Of a stretch of 64,000 nt of DNA, positions 24,943 through 33,443 are shown piece by piece. The notes under the pieces are model-generated. The model saw only the letters and a program-made list of their open reading frames with translations. It was not told where the DNA came from and did no database searches. The DNA is from Labilithrix sp. (GTDB lineage Bacteria > Myxococcota_A > Polyangia > Polyangiales > Polyangiaceae). The position numbers and the translations under genes are program-made. How positions within the stretch are numbered: the stretch's first letter is position 1; each line of letters starts with the position of its first letter. The stretch is taken from NCBI GenBank assembly GCA_019637225.1, contig JAHBWC010000022.1, forward strand, positions 23,710 to 87,709. The letters run 5' to 3'.

Positions 24943-27396
24943 ATGGCGGCGACGTCGTCTCCCGCTCCCTACCAGGTGCTTCGGATCGTCCAGGAGGGCC
25001 CTCGGGTCTCGATCCGCCGCGCCTCGAGCCCGCGCGACGGCCGAAGGGTCCTGCTCAAGATCGAGCACAGCGCCGATCCCCGCGCAGCCGACGCGCTGCG
25101 CCGCGAGCTCGAGATCGGCGGCGCCCTCGACCCCGCTATCGCGCTCCGGCCGCTGGAGATGAGCACGTTCGGCGATCGCCCGGCGCTCGTGCTCGAGGAC
25201 TTCGGCGGGCTGCCGCTGAGGCAGCTCCTGGGCGCGCCGATGGAGGTCGGACTCGCGCTGCGGATCGCCGCGAGGCTCGTTTCGTGCCTCGAGAGCGTCC
25301 ATCGCAAGGGCCTCGTGCATCGGAACCTCCGCCCCGAGAACGTCTACTTCGATACGCGCACCGGTGAGGTGAAGCTCACGGGCTTCGGGAGCGCGACGCC
25401 CGAGGACGGACACGTCCCCGACGGCACGGCGCTCGAAGGAACGCCGCCGTACGTGGCCCCCGAGCAGCGCGGGCGCGTCGAAAGGCCGCTCGACCGGCGC
25501 GCGGACCTCTACTCGGTGGGCGTGGTCCTCGTCGAGATGCTCACCGGAGTCCGTCCGGACGAGGACGAGGCCGACGTGCTCGGGTGGGCAGAGCGCCGCC
25601 TCGCCGAGCGGATGCCGCCGGCCGTGGAACCACCGGCGCTCGCCGTCTCGGACGTCGTGTCGAAGCTCCTCCGCGAGCTGCCTGACGAGCGCTACTCGAC
25701 GGCGGCCGATCTCCACGACGACCTCGCCCGCTGCCTCGACGTGCCGGTCGCGCCGCCGCCCGACGAGACGGCCCCGCACGCCCTCGGCGCCGCCGGCGTA
25801 GAGGTGGATCGAGGCCATCCGGCAGTGCGGCTCGACCTGCTCGAGCTCACCCGCGTGCTCTCGAACGAGACCGTCCGCTGGAGGCTCCTCCGCGCGCTGA
25901 CGCGCCTCCTCACGGAGCAGGCCGGCGTGCGGAGGGCGGTCTTCCTCTCGGTCTCCGGCGGCCGCTGGGCGCTCGAGTGCTCGGCGGGCCCCGTGGGCGG
26001 CGTTCCCACGTCGATCGTCGACCAGGTGATCTGCACGCGTGAGCGCGTGCTGCTCGACGACGCGAGCGTCCCCAACCCCCATTCGGCCGATCCTTACATC
26101 GCGGCGAGGCGCCCGAGGTCGCTCGTCTGCCTCCCGATCCTCCGGCACACGGACCTGCTCGGCGCGCTCTACCTCGAGGACGACCTCGTTCCGGCAGCGT
26201 TCACCGACGATCGGCTGGCGCTGGTCGAGCTCCTCGCCGAGCTCGCCGCGATCTCGCTCGAGAACGCGCGCCTCCACGCCGAGATGCTGCGCGAGAGCGC
26301 GGACCGCCAGCAGGCCGAAGCGACGCTGCGCGCGATCCTCGACAACATGGTCGATGCCGTCCTCGTGTGCGATCGCTCGGGTTGGATCACGTTCACCAAC
26401 CCCGCGGCGCTGCGGGTGTACGGGCTCCGGAACGTCGCTTCCGGAGGAAAGCTGCGGGTGGACGAGTTCGCCCGGCAGATGCACCCCGTCCACGCCAACG
26501 GAGAGGCGTTCCGCGCCGACGAGCTCCCGCTCTTGCGCGCGCTCGCAGGCGAGATCCTGAGCTCGGTCGACATGACCGTCCGGCACCCGGAGACCGGCCG
26601 CGCGACGCACCTGCGCCTGAGCGCCGCGCCGCTCCAGGACACGCGCGGCGCCCTCGCCGGCGCCATCTCGCTCGGGGTGAACGTTACCGAGGCGATCGAG
26701 CTCGATCGTCTCAAGGAGCAGTTCATCCGCATCGTCGCGCACGAGCTGAAGACGCCGATCGCCATCGTGAAGGGGTACGCGGATCTCCTTCGCCACGTCG
26801 ACGCTCCGTCGGGACAACAGCGCCGGCTCGTCGACGCGCTGATCCGCGGCACCGATCGGATCGACCGGCTCGTGACCGATCTCCTGATCCTGTGGCAGCT
26901 CCAGACAGGGCGTCTCGTGCCGGCGCCCGAGACGAACGTCGACCTCGTCGAGCTCGCAGAGAGGGTCGCCGGACGCTTCGAGCGCGAGACCAACCGGCGC
27001 GTGGAGGTGGTGAGCTCGCCGGCGGTGATCACCGCGGACCGGCAGCTGATCGAGCGAGCGATCGGCAGTCTCGTCGACAACGCGCTCCGCTATTCGCCCG
27101 GCAGCGGCGACGTGCGGATCCGCGTGGGCGCGATGAACGGGGCCGCGAGCGTCGAGATCGAAGATCACGGGATCGGCATCCCCATGGAAAAGCAGGCGGA
27201 CATCTTCGAGCCGTTCTATCGCGCCCACACGGACACCCCTTACGACTCCGGCGGGCTCGGCCTCGGGCTCTACGTGGCACGGGCGATCGCGACGCTGCAC
27301 GGAGGCGACGTCGTGGCGGAGAGCAGGGAGGGAGAAGGGAGCACCTTCCGCATCACCCTGAGGCGGCCGGTCGAGAGCGCGGAGCGTACCGCCTGA
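24943..27396 (+). CDS. Hybrid sensor: pseudokinase, GAF, PAS and histidine kinase
   Basis: The protein is 817 residues. Residues 10-270 have a Ser/Thr-kinase fold with Lys39, but the catalytic loop reads HRN (126-128) instead of HRD, and the metal-binding DFG is GFG (147-149). The Gly-rich loop is also poor, so it is probably a pseudokinase acting as a sensor or scaffold. A GAF domain follows (about 300-450), then PAS (about 465-575). The HisKA core has FIRIVAHELKTPIAIVKGY, His600, and the ATPase core has an N-box SLVDNALRYSPG, EDHGIGIP and GGLGLGLYVAR. No membrane segment is seen. Its 3' end overlaps the convergent receiver gene by 44 nt, a likely partner. Confidence 0.9.
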   Translation: MAATSSPAPYQVLRIVQEGPRVSIRRASSPRDGRRVLLKIEHSADPRAADALRRELEIGGALDPAIALRPLEMSTFGDRPALVLEDFGGLPLRQLLGAPMEVGLALRIAARLVSCLESVHRKGLVHRNLRPENVYFDTRTGEVKLTGFGSATPEDGHVPDGTALEGTPPYVAPEQRGRVERPLDRRADLYSVGVVLVEMLTGVRPDEDEADVLGWAERRLAERMPPAVEPPALAVSDVVSKLLRELPDERYSTAADLHDDLARCLDVPVAPPPDETAPHALGAAGVEVDRGHPAVRLDLLELTRVLSNETVRWRLLRALTRLLTEQAGVRRAVFLSVSGGRWALECSAGPVGGVPTSIVDQVICTRERVLLDDASVPNPHSADPYIAARRPRSLVCLPILRHTDLLGALYLEDDLVPAAFTDDRLALVELLAELAAISLENARLHAEMLRESADRQQAEATLRAILDNMVDAVLVCDRSGWITFTNPAALRVYGLRNVASGGKLRVDEFARQMHPVHANGEAFRADELPLLRALAGEILSSVDMTVRHPETGRATHLRLSAAPLQDTRGALAGAISLGVNVTEAIELDRLKEQFIRIVAHELKTPIAIVKGYADLLRHVDAPSGQQRRLVDALIRGTDRIDRLVTDLLILWQLQTGRLVPAPETNVDLVELAERVAGRFERETNRRVEVVSSPAVITADRQLIERAIGSLVDNALRYSPGSGDVRIRVGAMNGAASVEIEDHGIGIPMEKQADIFEPFYRAHTDTPYDSGGLGLGLYVARAIATLHGGDVVAESREGEGSTFRITLRRPVESAERTA

Positions 27397-27739
27397 CCAC
27401 CTCGATCAGCTCTTCGGCGGAGAACGGCTTCGGCAGGAAGCCGCGCCCACCGAGCTGCTGGCAGCGTCGCGATGCGTGCTCCCCTGCGGTCATCACGATG
27501 AACGGGGCGCGCGGCCCGTCCGCGTAGCGGGCATGGTACTGGGCGACGAACTCGACGCCGGACATGACCGGCATCCTCAGGTCGAGCAGGATCAGATCGG
27601 GCATCTGCTCCTCTACTCGCGACAGCGCCTCGCGCCCGTTCGTCGCCGTGGTCACGACGTAGCCCTCCTGCTCGAGGACGATGGCGAGGAGGCTCCGAAG
27701 ATCCGGGTCGTCCTCCACCGCCAGGATCGTCGGCGTCAT
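27353..27739 (-). CDS. Single-domain response regulator
   Basis: This 128-residue protein consists only of a receiver domain, with the acidic pair Asp10/Asp11, phospho-acceptor Asp53 in LILLDLRMP, Thr84 in VMTAG and Lys104 in LPKPF. It has no output domain, so it may act by protein contact or as a phosphate relay. Its start overlaps the stop of the upstream alcohol dehydrogenase gene (ATGA). Its last 14 or so codons overlap the end of the hybrid kinase gene on the other strand, which makes that kinase its probable phosphodonor. Confidence 0.87.
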   Translation of the reverse strand: MTPTILAVEDDPDLRSLLAIVLEQEGYVVTTATNGREALSRVEEQMPDLILLDLRMPVMSGVEFVAQYHARYADGPRAPFIVMTAGEHASRRCQQLGGRGFLPKPFSAEELIEVVRRYAPRSRPAASG

Positions 27740-28938
27740 CCGCTCACCCGAGGCCCCGGCCTGAGGATCACCTTCGTGTACCCGGCGGCGCGCTGCTCGA
27801 ACTTCGCGTAGGCGTCCTGAGCCTCTTCGAGCGGCAAGCGATGGCTCACCAGGAAGTCCGGCTTGGCCTTGCCGAGGACGATGAGGTCGCGGAGCGTCGG
27901 CGCGAAGCGGACGACCGGCGTCTGGCCGGTCCCGAGCGACAGCCCCTTCTCCCACAGCTTGCCGAACGAGAGCCGGAACTCGCCTCGCTTTGCGTGAGGG
28001 TTGATCCCGCCCGGGTCGTTCGGGACGTAGAGCCCGACGGATCCGATTCGACCCGTCGGATTGACGAGGCGGATCAGATCCTCCAGCACCCGGCCGGGGT
28101 TCTCCGCCATCGTCGGATCGCTCCAGTCGATCGCCTGGTAGCCGACCGCTTCGATCCCGCACATGACGCCCATCATCTTCTCTTCGCCGGGGCGGAGCTT
28201 GCCGGCGGTCCTCCGCCGGCGCTGCGCGACGATCTGCTCGACGGGATCGCCCTGTCGAAAGTCGATCGGACACGCGCCGATCTCGGCGGCCTTCGCCAGT
28301 CGATCGTCGACGCCGTCGACGATGTACACCTCGCCCGCGTCCTTGAGCAGAGCGCTGTACGCCGCGAGGAGCCCGACAGGACCGGCGCCGAAGACGGCGA
28401 CCGTGCTGCCTCCGTCGACCCCCGCGAGCTCGTTCGCGTACCAGCCTGTGGGGAAGACGTCGGCGAGGAGGACGAACGCGTCTTCCCACTCGTCTCCGGG
28501 CTTGCCCGGAACCTTCAGGCAGTTGGTCTCGGCGAACGGGACGCGCAGGTATTCGGCCTGCGCGCCTCGGTACGGGCCCATGCCCACGTAGCCGTAGGCA
28601 CCTCCCGCCGAGTCGGCGGTGACCGCGAGACAGGCCGACGTGAACCCGCGCGCGCAGTTGAAGCAAACGCCGCACGAGACGTTGAAAGGAACGACGACGC
28701 GATCGCCGCGCCGCACGGACGTCACGTCGGCACCGACCTCCTCGACGACGCCGAGCGGCTCGTGGCCGAGGACGAGGCCGGCAGGCGCGACCGTTCGCCC
28801 GGCGAACATGTGGAGATCGCTCCCGCAGATCGCCGCTGAGGTGACCCGGATGATCGCGTCCGTCGGCGCTTCGATCTCCGGATCCGGCACGCGCTCGACC
28901 GCGACCTCGCGTGTGCCTTTCAACACCACAGCTCTCAC
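27736..28938 (-). CDS. Zinc-dependent alcohol/formaldehyde dehydrogenase (medium-chain)
   Basis: This 400-residue cytosolic oxidoreductase has catalytic zinc ligands Cys38 (AAICGSDLHMF), His59-Glu60 and a structural zinc lobe Cys89, Cys92, Cys95 and Cys103. The dinucleotide-binding motif is VFGAGPVGLLAA (about residue 183). The insertion around KMMGVMCGIEAVGYQAIDW and the phrase KRGEFRLSFGKLWEKG resemble the glutathione-independent formaldehyde dehydrogenase group rather than simple ethanol dehydrogenases. It should oxidise an alcohol or aldehyde with NAD. The GTG start has AAGGAG six bases upstream. It is coupled to the response regulator gene that follows. Confidence 0.9.
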   Translation of the reverse strand: MRAVVLKGTREVAVERVPDPEIEAPTDAIIRVTSAAICGSDLHMFAGRTVAPAGLVLGHEPLGVVEEVGADVTSVRRGDRVVVPFNVSCGVCFNCARGFTSACLAVTADSAGGAYGYVGMGPYRGAQAEYLRVPFAETNCLKVPGKPGDEWEDAFVLLADVFPTGWYANELAGVDGGSTVAVFGAGPVGLLAAYSALLKDAGEVYIVDGVDDRLAKAAEIGACPIDFRQGDPVEQIVAQRRRRTAGKLRPGEEKMMGVMCGIEAVGYQAIDWSDPTMAENPGRVLEDLIRLVNPTGRIGSVGLYVPNDPGGINPHAKRGEFRLSFGKLWEKGLSLGTGQTPVVRFAPTLRDLIVLGKAKPDFLVSHRLPLEEAQDAYAKFEQRAAGYTKVILRPGPRVSG

Positions 28939-28944
28939 GTGCGA

Positions 28945-28950
28945 CTCCTT
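28945..28950 (-). promoter_or_regulatory. Ribosome binding site AAGGAG of the dehydrogenase
   Basis: On the minus strand AAGGAG precedes a GTG codon with a 6-nt spacer. It fixes the start at 28938 even though the codon is not ATG. Confidence 0.75.
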
Positions 28951-29224
28951 CAGGCGCTGGTGAGATACAAGTTGCGTACCGGTGGGCGCGTGGACGCGGC
29001 GCGGAGGTCTCGTTTCGCGGCAGGAACCTCGAGCTCGGCAGCGGCGAGGAGACTGGCCGAAAGCAGGAACGGATGGCCCCGTCCAGCGGGAAGCTCCGCG
29101 ATGCGCGGCGCGCGGACGGCAGCGGTCTGTTGGCTCGCTCGATCAACCGTGACAGCATGGCTGAGAGCGGTTCGAGGCGGGCCACCCCGAGCGTGCCCCC
29201 GTCGTCGCCGAGAAAGCGGGTGAC

Positions 29225-30094
29225 ATGATCATCGTCTACGGGACTCGTCTCTACGGTCATGCGGACGCCATCGAAGGCGTTGGACACGTGTCCTGTCGCT
29301 TCGTGCACATCATGTTCGTGCCGCTCATCCCGGTCGAGACCGTGTTCATGCTGGACGAGGAGCGCGGCATCAAGCTGCCCTTCAGCTTCAAGGCGGCCGC
29401 GTGTGGATGGCTTCGCGGCGGCACACTCGTCTGGGGCATCGGCTCGATCATCGGAGCGGTCGTCGAATTCGTCGAGGGCGACTACCTGTTCGGTGCCCTG
29501 TCGCTCGGTAGTGCCGTCCTCGCCTTCGTGAGCTTCTTCGTGGTCGGGCTGCTCTTCGGAAGGTGCTCTCCCGCGCGGCGCGCCGAGCTGATGTCGGCGC
29601 TCGGCATGGATCCGGGCTCGGACGGCGCCGGCCACTACGCGCCGGCTTCCGCCCCGCATGGCTTCGGCCCGACGCCCTACATGCCGCAGCCCGCGGGGCC
29701 GCCTCCCCCGGCGGGCGGGTTCGGGCAACCGCCGTACGCGACGGCGCCGTCGTCGTACGGCGCTCCACACCACGGAGCGCCCCCTATGCCGCAAGCGTTC
29801 GGGCCTCCGCAGGGCTACGGCGGTCCTCTGCCGCCCGGAGCTCCTCCGCAAGGCCATGGCGGGCCTCCGCAGGGCTACGCTCCACCGCAGGGATACGGTC
29901 CGCCGCAAGGCTACGGTCCTCCGCAGGGCTACGGTCCGCCGCAAGGCTACGGTCCGCCGCAAGGCTACGGTCCGCCGCAAGGTCAGGGCGCTCCGGCGCA
30001 GGGCTACGGTCCTCCGCAGGGCCACGGCGGTCCCCCTTCACCGCAAGCGCCAGGCAACTACGGCGCGCCACCTCCCGAAGGGTGGAGACGCTAG
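29225..30094 (+). CDS. Membrane protein with C-terminal GPPQGY repeats
   Basis: This 289-residue protein has an N-terminal domain (1-75) beginning [20 protein letters not shown] and containing [18 protein letters not shown]. This pattern is seen in small zinc-ribbon-like or membrane-anchoring domains. Two membrane helices follow (about 73-118). The last 170 residues are a Pro/Gly/Tyr/Gln-rich tail with near-perfect GPPQGY hexapeptides. The tail is probably disordered and cytoplasmic, suited to clustering or phase separation. Function unknown. The same membrane-plus-tail plan occurs in the protein at 21175-22095. Confidence 0.75.
   Translation: MIIVYGTRLYGHADAIEGVGHVSCRFVHIMFVPLIPVETVFMLDEERGIKLPFSFKAAACGWLRGGTLVWGIGSIIGAVVEFVEGDYLFGALSLGSAVLAFVSFFVVGLLFGRCSPARRAELMSALGMDPGSDGAGHYAPASAPHGFGPTPYMPQPAGPPPPAGGFGQPPYATAPSSYGAPHHGAPPMPQAFGPPQGYGGPLPPGAPPQGHGGPPQGYAPPQGYGPPQGYGPPQGYGPPQGYGPPQGYGPPQGQGAPAQGYGPPQGHGGPPSPQAPGNYGAPPPEGWRR
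29861..29990 (+). repeat. 18-bp tandem repeats coding for GPPQGY
   Basis: At least six consecutive units of about 18 bp (core GGCTACGGTCCGCCGCAA) encode GPPQGY hexapeptides inside the membrane-protein gene. Near-identity at silent positions between neighbours points to recent slippage or unequal exchange, so copy number may vary between strains. Confidence 0.8.
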
Positions 30095-30150
30095 AAGCCC
30101 TGAATCGGGGCGCGCTCGCACTCGCCGCGACGGGCGACGTCCGGCCCTCG

Positions 30151-31071
30151 TCAGGGCGCTGCCCGCCGCGTCCGGCGTAGGCGCGCCCATGCGCGATCGA
30201 GACGGCCGGCGATCCGGTAGGCGTTGAACTTGAGCTCGTCGGACAGCGCCGACGCGCCGACCTCGCCCGGCGTGATGCCACGGCGCCGGAGGAACGCGTT
30301 CGCCGTATGCAGCGCGCGCACGCGCGCGCCATGCTTCGACAGGAACGTGATGCTGAGCGAGATCGACACCTGCGCGCCGACCTCGACCCAGTGCGGCGAC
30401 GAGAGCGGCACCTGGAGGCCCATGCCCGGCCGAAGATCGAACGAGCGTCCGCTGGCCGCGAATCGGTCGTCCCACGGCAGGTTGCGTTTGTCGCCGGTCA
30501 CCTTGCGCTCGCGCTCCTCCTCGCTCATGACCGCGCGGTCCTCTCCGATCCATACGGTCATGCGCTTGTCGCCCCGCAGGTGCAGGAGGAAGTTGTGCTC
30601 GAAGTCGACGTGGTACGGCGTCACCGCGCCGGGCGACGAGACGAACACGAAGGCGTGACGCCTGCTCATGCCGGGTCGGATCCGCTCGATGTGCGGGCGC
30701 ACCGGCTCCAGGCAATCGTCGAGCAGCCGCGCGTAGGACGGATCGGTCTCGATGTACTTCAGCACCATCCACGAACCGCATGTCTCGATCTGGTGCAGCG
30801 TCTCCTCGACGCCGAGCCCGGTGCGCGGGGTGCGCTCCGGCGACTGGCCGATCGCGAGGTCGCCCGCGTTGTATTCGACCGCGCTCGCCGGCAGCGTACG
30901 CGCGAGCTCGATGAGCCGCGGCAGCTGCAAGAGCGGGTGGCTAGAGAGGTCGTGCGCGACGAGGAACGGCTCGCGATCGAAAGACGCCTCGAGCCTGGCC
31001 GGATCGAAGCGCAAGAAGCCGTGGCGAGCCCACGAGGACGGCGCCCGGTCGCTGTACGTCTCGGCTTGCAT
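30151..31071 (-). CDS. Cupin-like JmjC-domain oxygenase
   Basis: This 306-residue cytosolic protein carries a jumonji/cupin core: YHVDFEHNFLLHLRGDKRMTVW gives His154 and Asp156, with the third iron ligand probably His227 in LSSPHWVEVG. RNLPWDDRFAASGRSFDLRPGMGLQVP lies between. These enzymes use Fe(II) and 2-oxoglutarate to hydroxylate proteins or small molecules. The ATG shares a base with the stop of the acyltransferase-like gene (TGATG), so the two probably act on one substrate. The C-terminal 70 residues are basic and without a known motif. Confidence 0.78.
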   Translation of the reverse strand: MQAETYSDRAPSSWARHGFLRFDPARLEASFDREPFLVAHDLSSHPLLQLPRLIELARTLPASAVEYNAGDLAIGQSPERTPRTGLGVEETLHQIETCGSWMVLKYIETDPSYARLLDDCLEPVRPHIERIRPGMSRRHAFVFVSSPGAVTPYHVDFEHNFLLHLRGDKRMTVWIGEDRAVMSEEERERKVTGDKRNLPWDDRFAASGRSFDLRPGMGLQVPLSSPHWVEVGAQVSISLSITFLSKHGARVRALHTANAFLRRRGITPGEVGASALSDELKFNAYRIAGRLDRAWARLRRTRRAAP

Positions 31072-32201
31072 CACGTTCGCGCGGACGCCGTCACGTACCG
31101 CTTGAGGTCGCGCAGGCGATCGGCGTGGGTGATGAGCGCGCGGGCGACGCGACCGCGCGCGCAGATCGAGTAGTCGCCGAGCGCGCGACGATCGGACCAC
31201 AAGCGCTCGGCCATGAAGTGCTCCGGCCGCGCGCACGAGTCGGCCCAGGCGAAGCGCGTCGCGCCCGCCTGCAGCACGCCCATGCCGAACAGCTCCAGCA
31301 GCACGCCCGGAGAGTACTTCGCGTACCGCTCGTCGTAGGCGATCTTGAACATGAACACCCCCTCCCCTCCGATGAAGTTGCACTTCGCGGCGATCGCTGC
31401 GCCGTCGAGGCGCATCTCCAGCATCTGCAATCGTCCGCGGCGGCTCGCCTCGCGCGCCGCCGCGAGGAAGAACGCGCGGCCCCCGGAGCGCGCGGCGAGG
31501 GCGGTGCCGCCCCGCCCCTTCCAGCCCGCAGCTTCGAGCGCGAGGAACCGCTCGAGCCAGGGCTCTGCGTCTTCGCCCGCCGCGAGGTCGCTGTAGTCGA
31601 GCCGACCGAGGTCGCCGAGGCGTCGCTCAAGCCGACGCAGCTCCTTCTTGTGCTTGCCCGAAACGCCGCTTCGCGACGGCGCGCGCAGGTCGAGCAGCGC
31701 GCGTTCCGACTTCGCGACGCGCATCGCGCAGCCCCTCGCGTGCGACGCGGCGGTGATCGCCGCGGCGAGCGGGCCGTCCGCGCGCACGTCGAGCAGCTCG
31801 AGGACGCCCGCGGGAGCGTCTCCGCTGGCGCACCAGTCGAGCAGCGCGCCGATCGTGCGCTCGGCGCCGTCGGCAGCGACCAGCGGCGAACCGAGGAACA
31901 GGTAGTCGTGCTGCCACGAGCGCAGGCAGCGCAGCGGGACGCCGTGATAGCGCCGCTCGAGGTGCAGCGGGAAGAGCCCGCTCAGCGTGCCGGAGCCGTC
32001 GCGCACGGCGACCAAGAGGAGCTCGGCGGCTCCCAGGTGCGCGAGCGCAGGTGCGAGCATCCAGCTCTCGTGGAATACGTTGGGCTCGATCGCGACGCGA
32101 GCGAGCGCGTCGATCTCGTCCGCGAGCACGCGGTCGACGTGCCGCACGCCGCGCGCTTCGACGCGGTAGCTGCCGAGGTGCTTCAGAGGCGTGGCGTTCA
32201 T
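31071..32201 (-). CDS. BioF2-like (Acetyltransf_6) acyltransferase
   Basis: This 376-residue protein resembles the GNAT-fold CelD/BioF2 family. It has EPNVFHESWMLAPALAHLG near residue 39, HGVPLRCLRSWQHDYLFLGSPLV, a basic KHKKELRRLERRLG helix, and FLALEAAGWKGRGGTALA before LEMRLDGAAIAAKCNFIGGEGVFMFKIAYDERYAKYSPG. The last segment is the acyl-CoA-binding core of such enzymes. Members acetylate or aminoacylate sugars, polyamines or peptides; the substrate is not known. It is the first gene of a coupled pair with the JmjC oxygenase. Confidence 0.8.
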   Translation of the reverse strand: MNATPLKHLGSYRVEARGVRHVDRVLADEIDALARVAIEPNVFHESWMLAPALAHLGAAELLLVAVRDGSGTLSGLFPLHLERRYHGVPLRCLRSWQHDYLFLGSPLVAADGAERTIGALLDWCASGDAPAGVLELLDVRADGPLAAAITAASHARGCAMRVAKSERALLDLRAPSRSGVSGKHKKELRRLERRLGDLGRLDYSDLAAGEDAEPWLERFLALEAAGWKGRGGTALAARSGGRAFFLAAAREASRRGRLQMLEMRLDGAAIAAKCNFIGGEGVFMFKIAYDERYAKYSPGVLLELFGMGVLQAGATRFAWADSCARPEHFMAERLWSDRRALGDYSICARGRVARALITHADRLRDLKRYVTASART

Positions 32202-32349
32202 GAAAAACCGGAGGGGCGCGCCGGAGCGGAGCGGCCGAGCGCGGCGACCGGCAGTCTACTCCCATCCGCAGCGTCTCCGGCAGCGGTCGATGCGCCCCGG
32301 CGCGACTCCGCACCCGCCGCGGCGGCACACGGGTTGCTCCGGAGCGAAC

Positions 32350-33369
32350 ATGATCTCGCGCCCTTGTCTCCTGGCTGTGCTCGGCGTCGCGCTCCTCGTC
32401 GGTGCCTGCGCGGATCGCTCGCGCCCACCCTCTGCGCCGACGTCGCGCGCGACGACGACGTCGGCCTCGATGCCGGTGGACCCCGCCGCGACCGGACGTG
32501 CACACGCGCTCGTGATCCAGGCGACGAGCTGCTGGCTCGGCGGTCTGTGGAGCGACGCGCTCGGCGAGCGAGAGGACGCGCGCACGGCGGGCATCATCAA
32601 GCGCTGCCTCGAGGTCGTTCAGGCCGTCGGAGACACTTCCCGCGTCTCGTACTACCCGCTCCGCGCCCTCGACGCCGAGACCGTCGGCCACATCGCCGAG
32701 CACGTCCGTGCGGTCGCAGCCACGGACGAGAACGACGCCCCCCACGCCGCGGAGCTCGCCTCGCTCCTCACGCGCATCGCCGACGCATCGCGCGAATCCA
32801 TGCACGCCCGCCGCGCGGCCGACGAGCTGAAGGCCGGCTACGACTCGTCCCTCTCCGTCGAGGACCGCCGGGCGGCCAAGCTCGCGGCAGCGCCGCCGCT
32901 CCGAGCCTCGCGCGGCCTAGCGGAGCTTCTCGCGTACCGAGGACCTTACGAAGCCGACGCGCGGTCGATCGGGCTCCTGATGGTCGTCGACCGGATGGAG
33001 ATCGCCCGAGGGCTCCCGAAGCACCTCAAGATCTACGCCGTGGAAGGCGCGTTCTCGGACGTCTTCGGTGTGTCGGCGCCGCCGCTCTCGGAGGACGCGG
33101 CCCAGCCCATCCCGACGGGGACGTGGCTCGCCTACCTCACGAGGGTGGCGGGGGCGGCAGGTCACCCCGTCCCGCCCGAAGCGCGGAACCCACAGAACCG
33201 CGAGCCCTTCGCGTGGAGCGGCGCCCTCGAGGGCCTCGCGGATCGCCTGCGAGGTCTCCACGCCGATCCGGCGCTCGAGCGCGTTGCCGACGCCGTGACT
33301 CGGCGACTCGACCACGAGGCGAAAGGAGTGCGCGCGGCCTTCGACGCGCTCGCGCCCGAGATGCGTTGA
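32350..33369 (+). CDS. Lipoprotein of unknown function, helical
   Basis: This 339-residue protein starts at an ATG preceded by GGAGCG. The signal sequence ends VGAC, a lipobox at Cys20. The mature protein is mostly alpha-helical by composition (HALVIQATSCWLGGLWSDALGERED, then several Leu/Ala/Arg-rich stretches), with few Cys. It has no recognised domain. It is isolated, reads divergently from the acyltransferase gene, and precedes the propeller gene at 33444 on the same strand. Confidence 0.77.
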   Translation: MISRPCLLAVLGVALLVGACADRSRPPSAPTSRATTTSASMPVDPAATGRAHALVIQATSCWLGGLWSDALGEREDARTAGIIKRCLEVVQAVGDTSRVSYYPLRALDAETVGHIAEHVRAVAATDENDAPHAAELASLLTRIADASRESMHARRAADELKAGYDSSLSVEDRRAAKLAAAPPLRASRGLAELLAYRGPYEADARSIGLLMVVDRMEIARGLPKHLKIYAVEGAFSDVFGVSAPPLSEDAAQPIPTGTWLAYLTRVAGAAGHPVPPEARNPQNREPFAWSGALEGLADRLRGLHADPALERVADAVTRRLDHEAKGVRAAFDALAPEMR

Positions 33370-33443
33370 GGGGCCTCTTCGAAGGGGCTCGGCGTGCGAT
33401 AATTTCGCCGTCCGGCGCTCCCCTCCGGCCACTCGACGACGCC

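Noticed and set aside
24943..25750. Active Ser/Thr protein kinase
   Set aside because: Both catalytic Asp residues (HRD and DFG) are substituted, so only a pseudokinase role is supported.
29861..29990. Possible CRISPR-like array
   Set aside because: Units are direct 18-bp coding repeats without spacers and translate to GPPQGY inside a gene.
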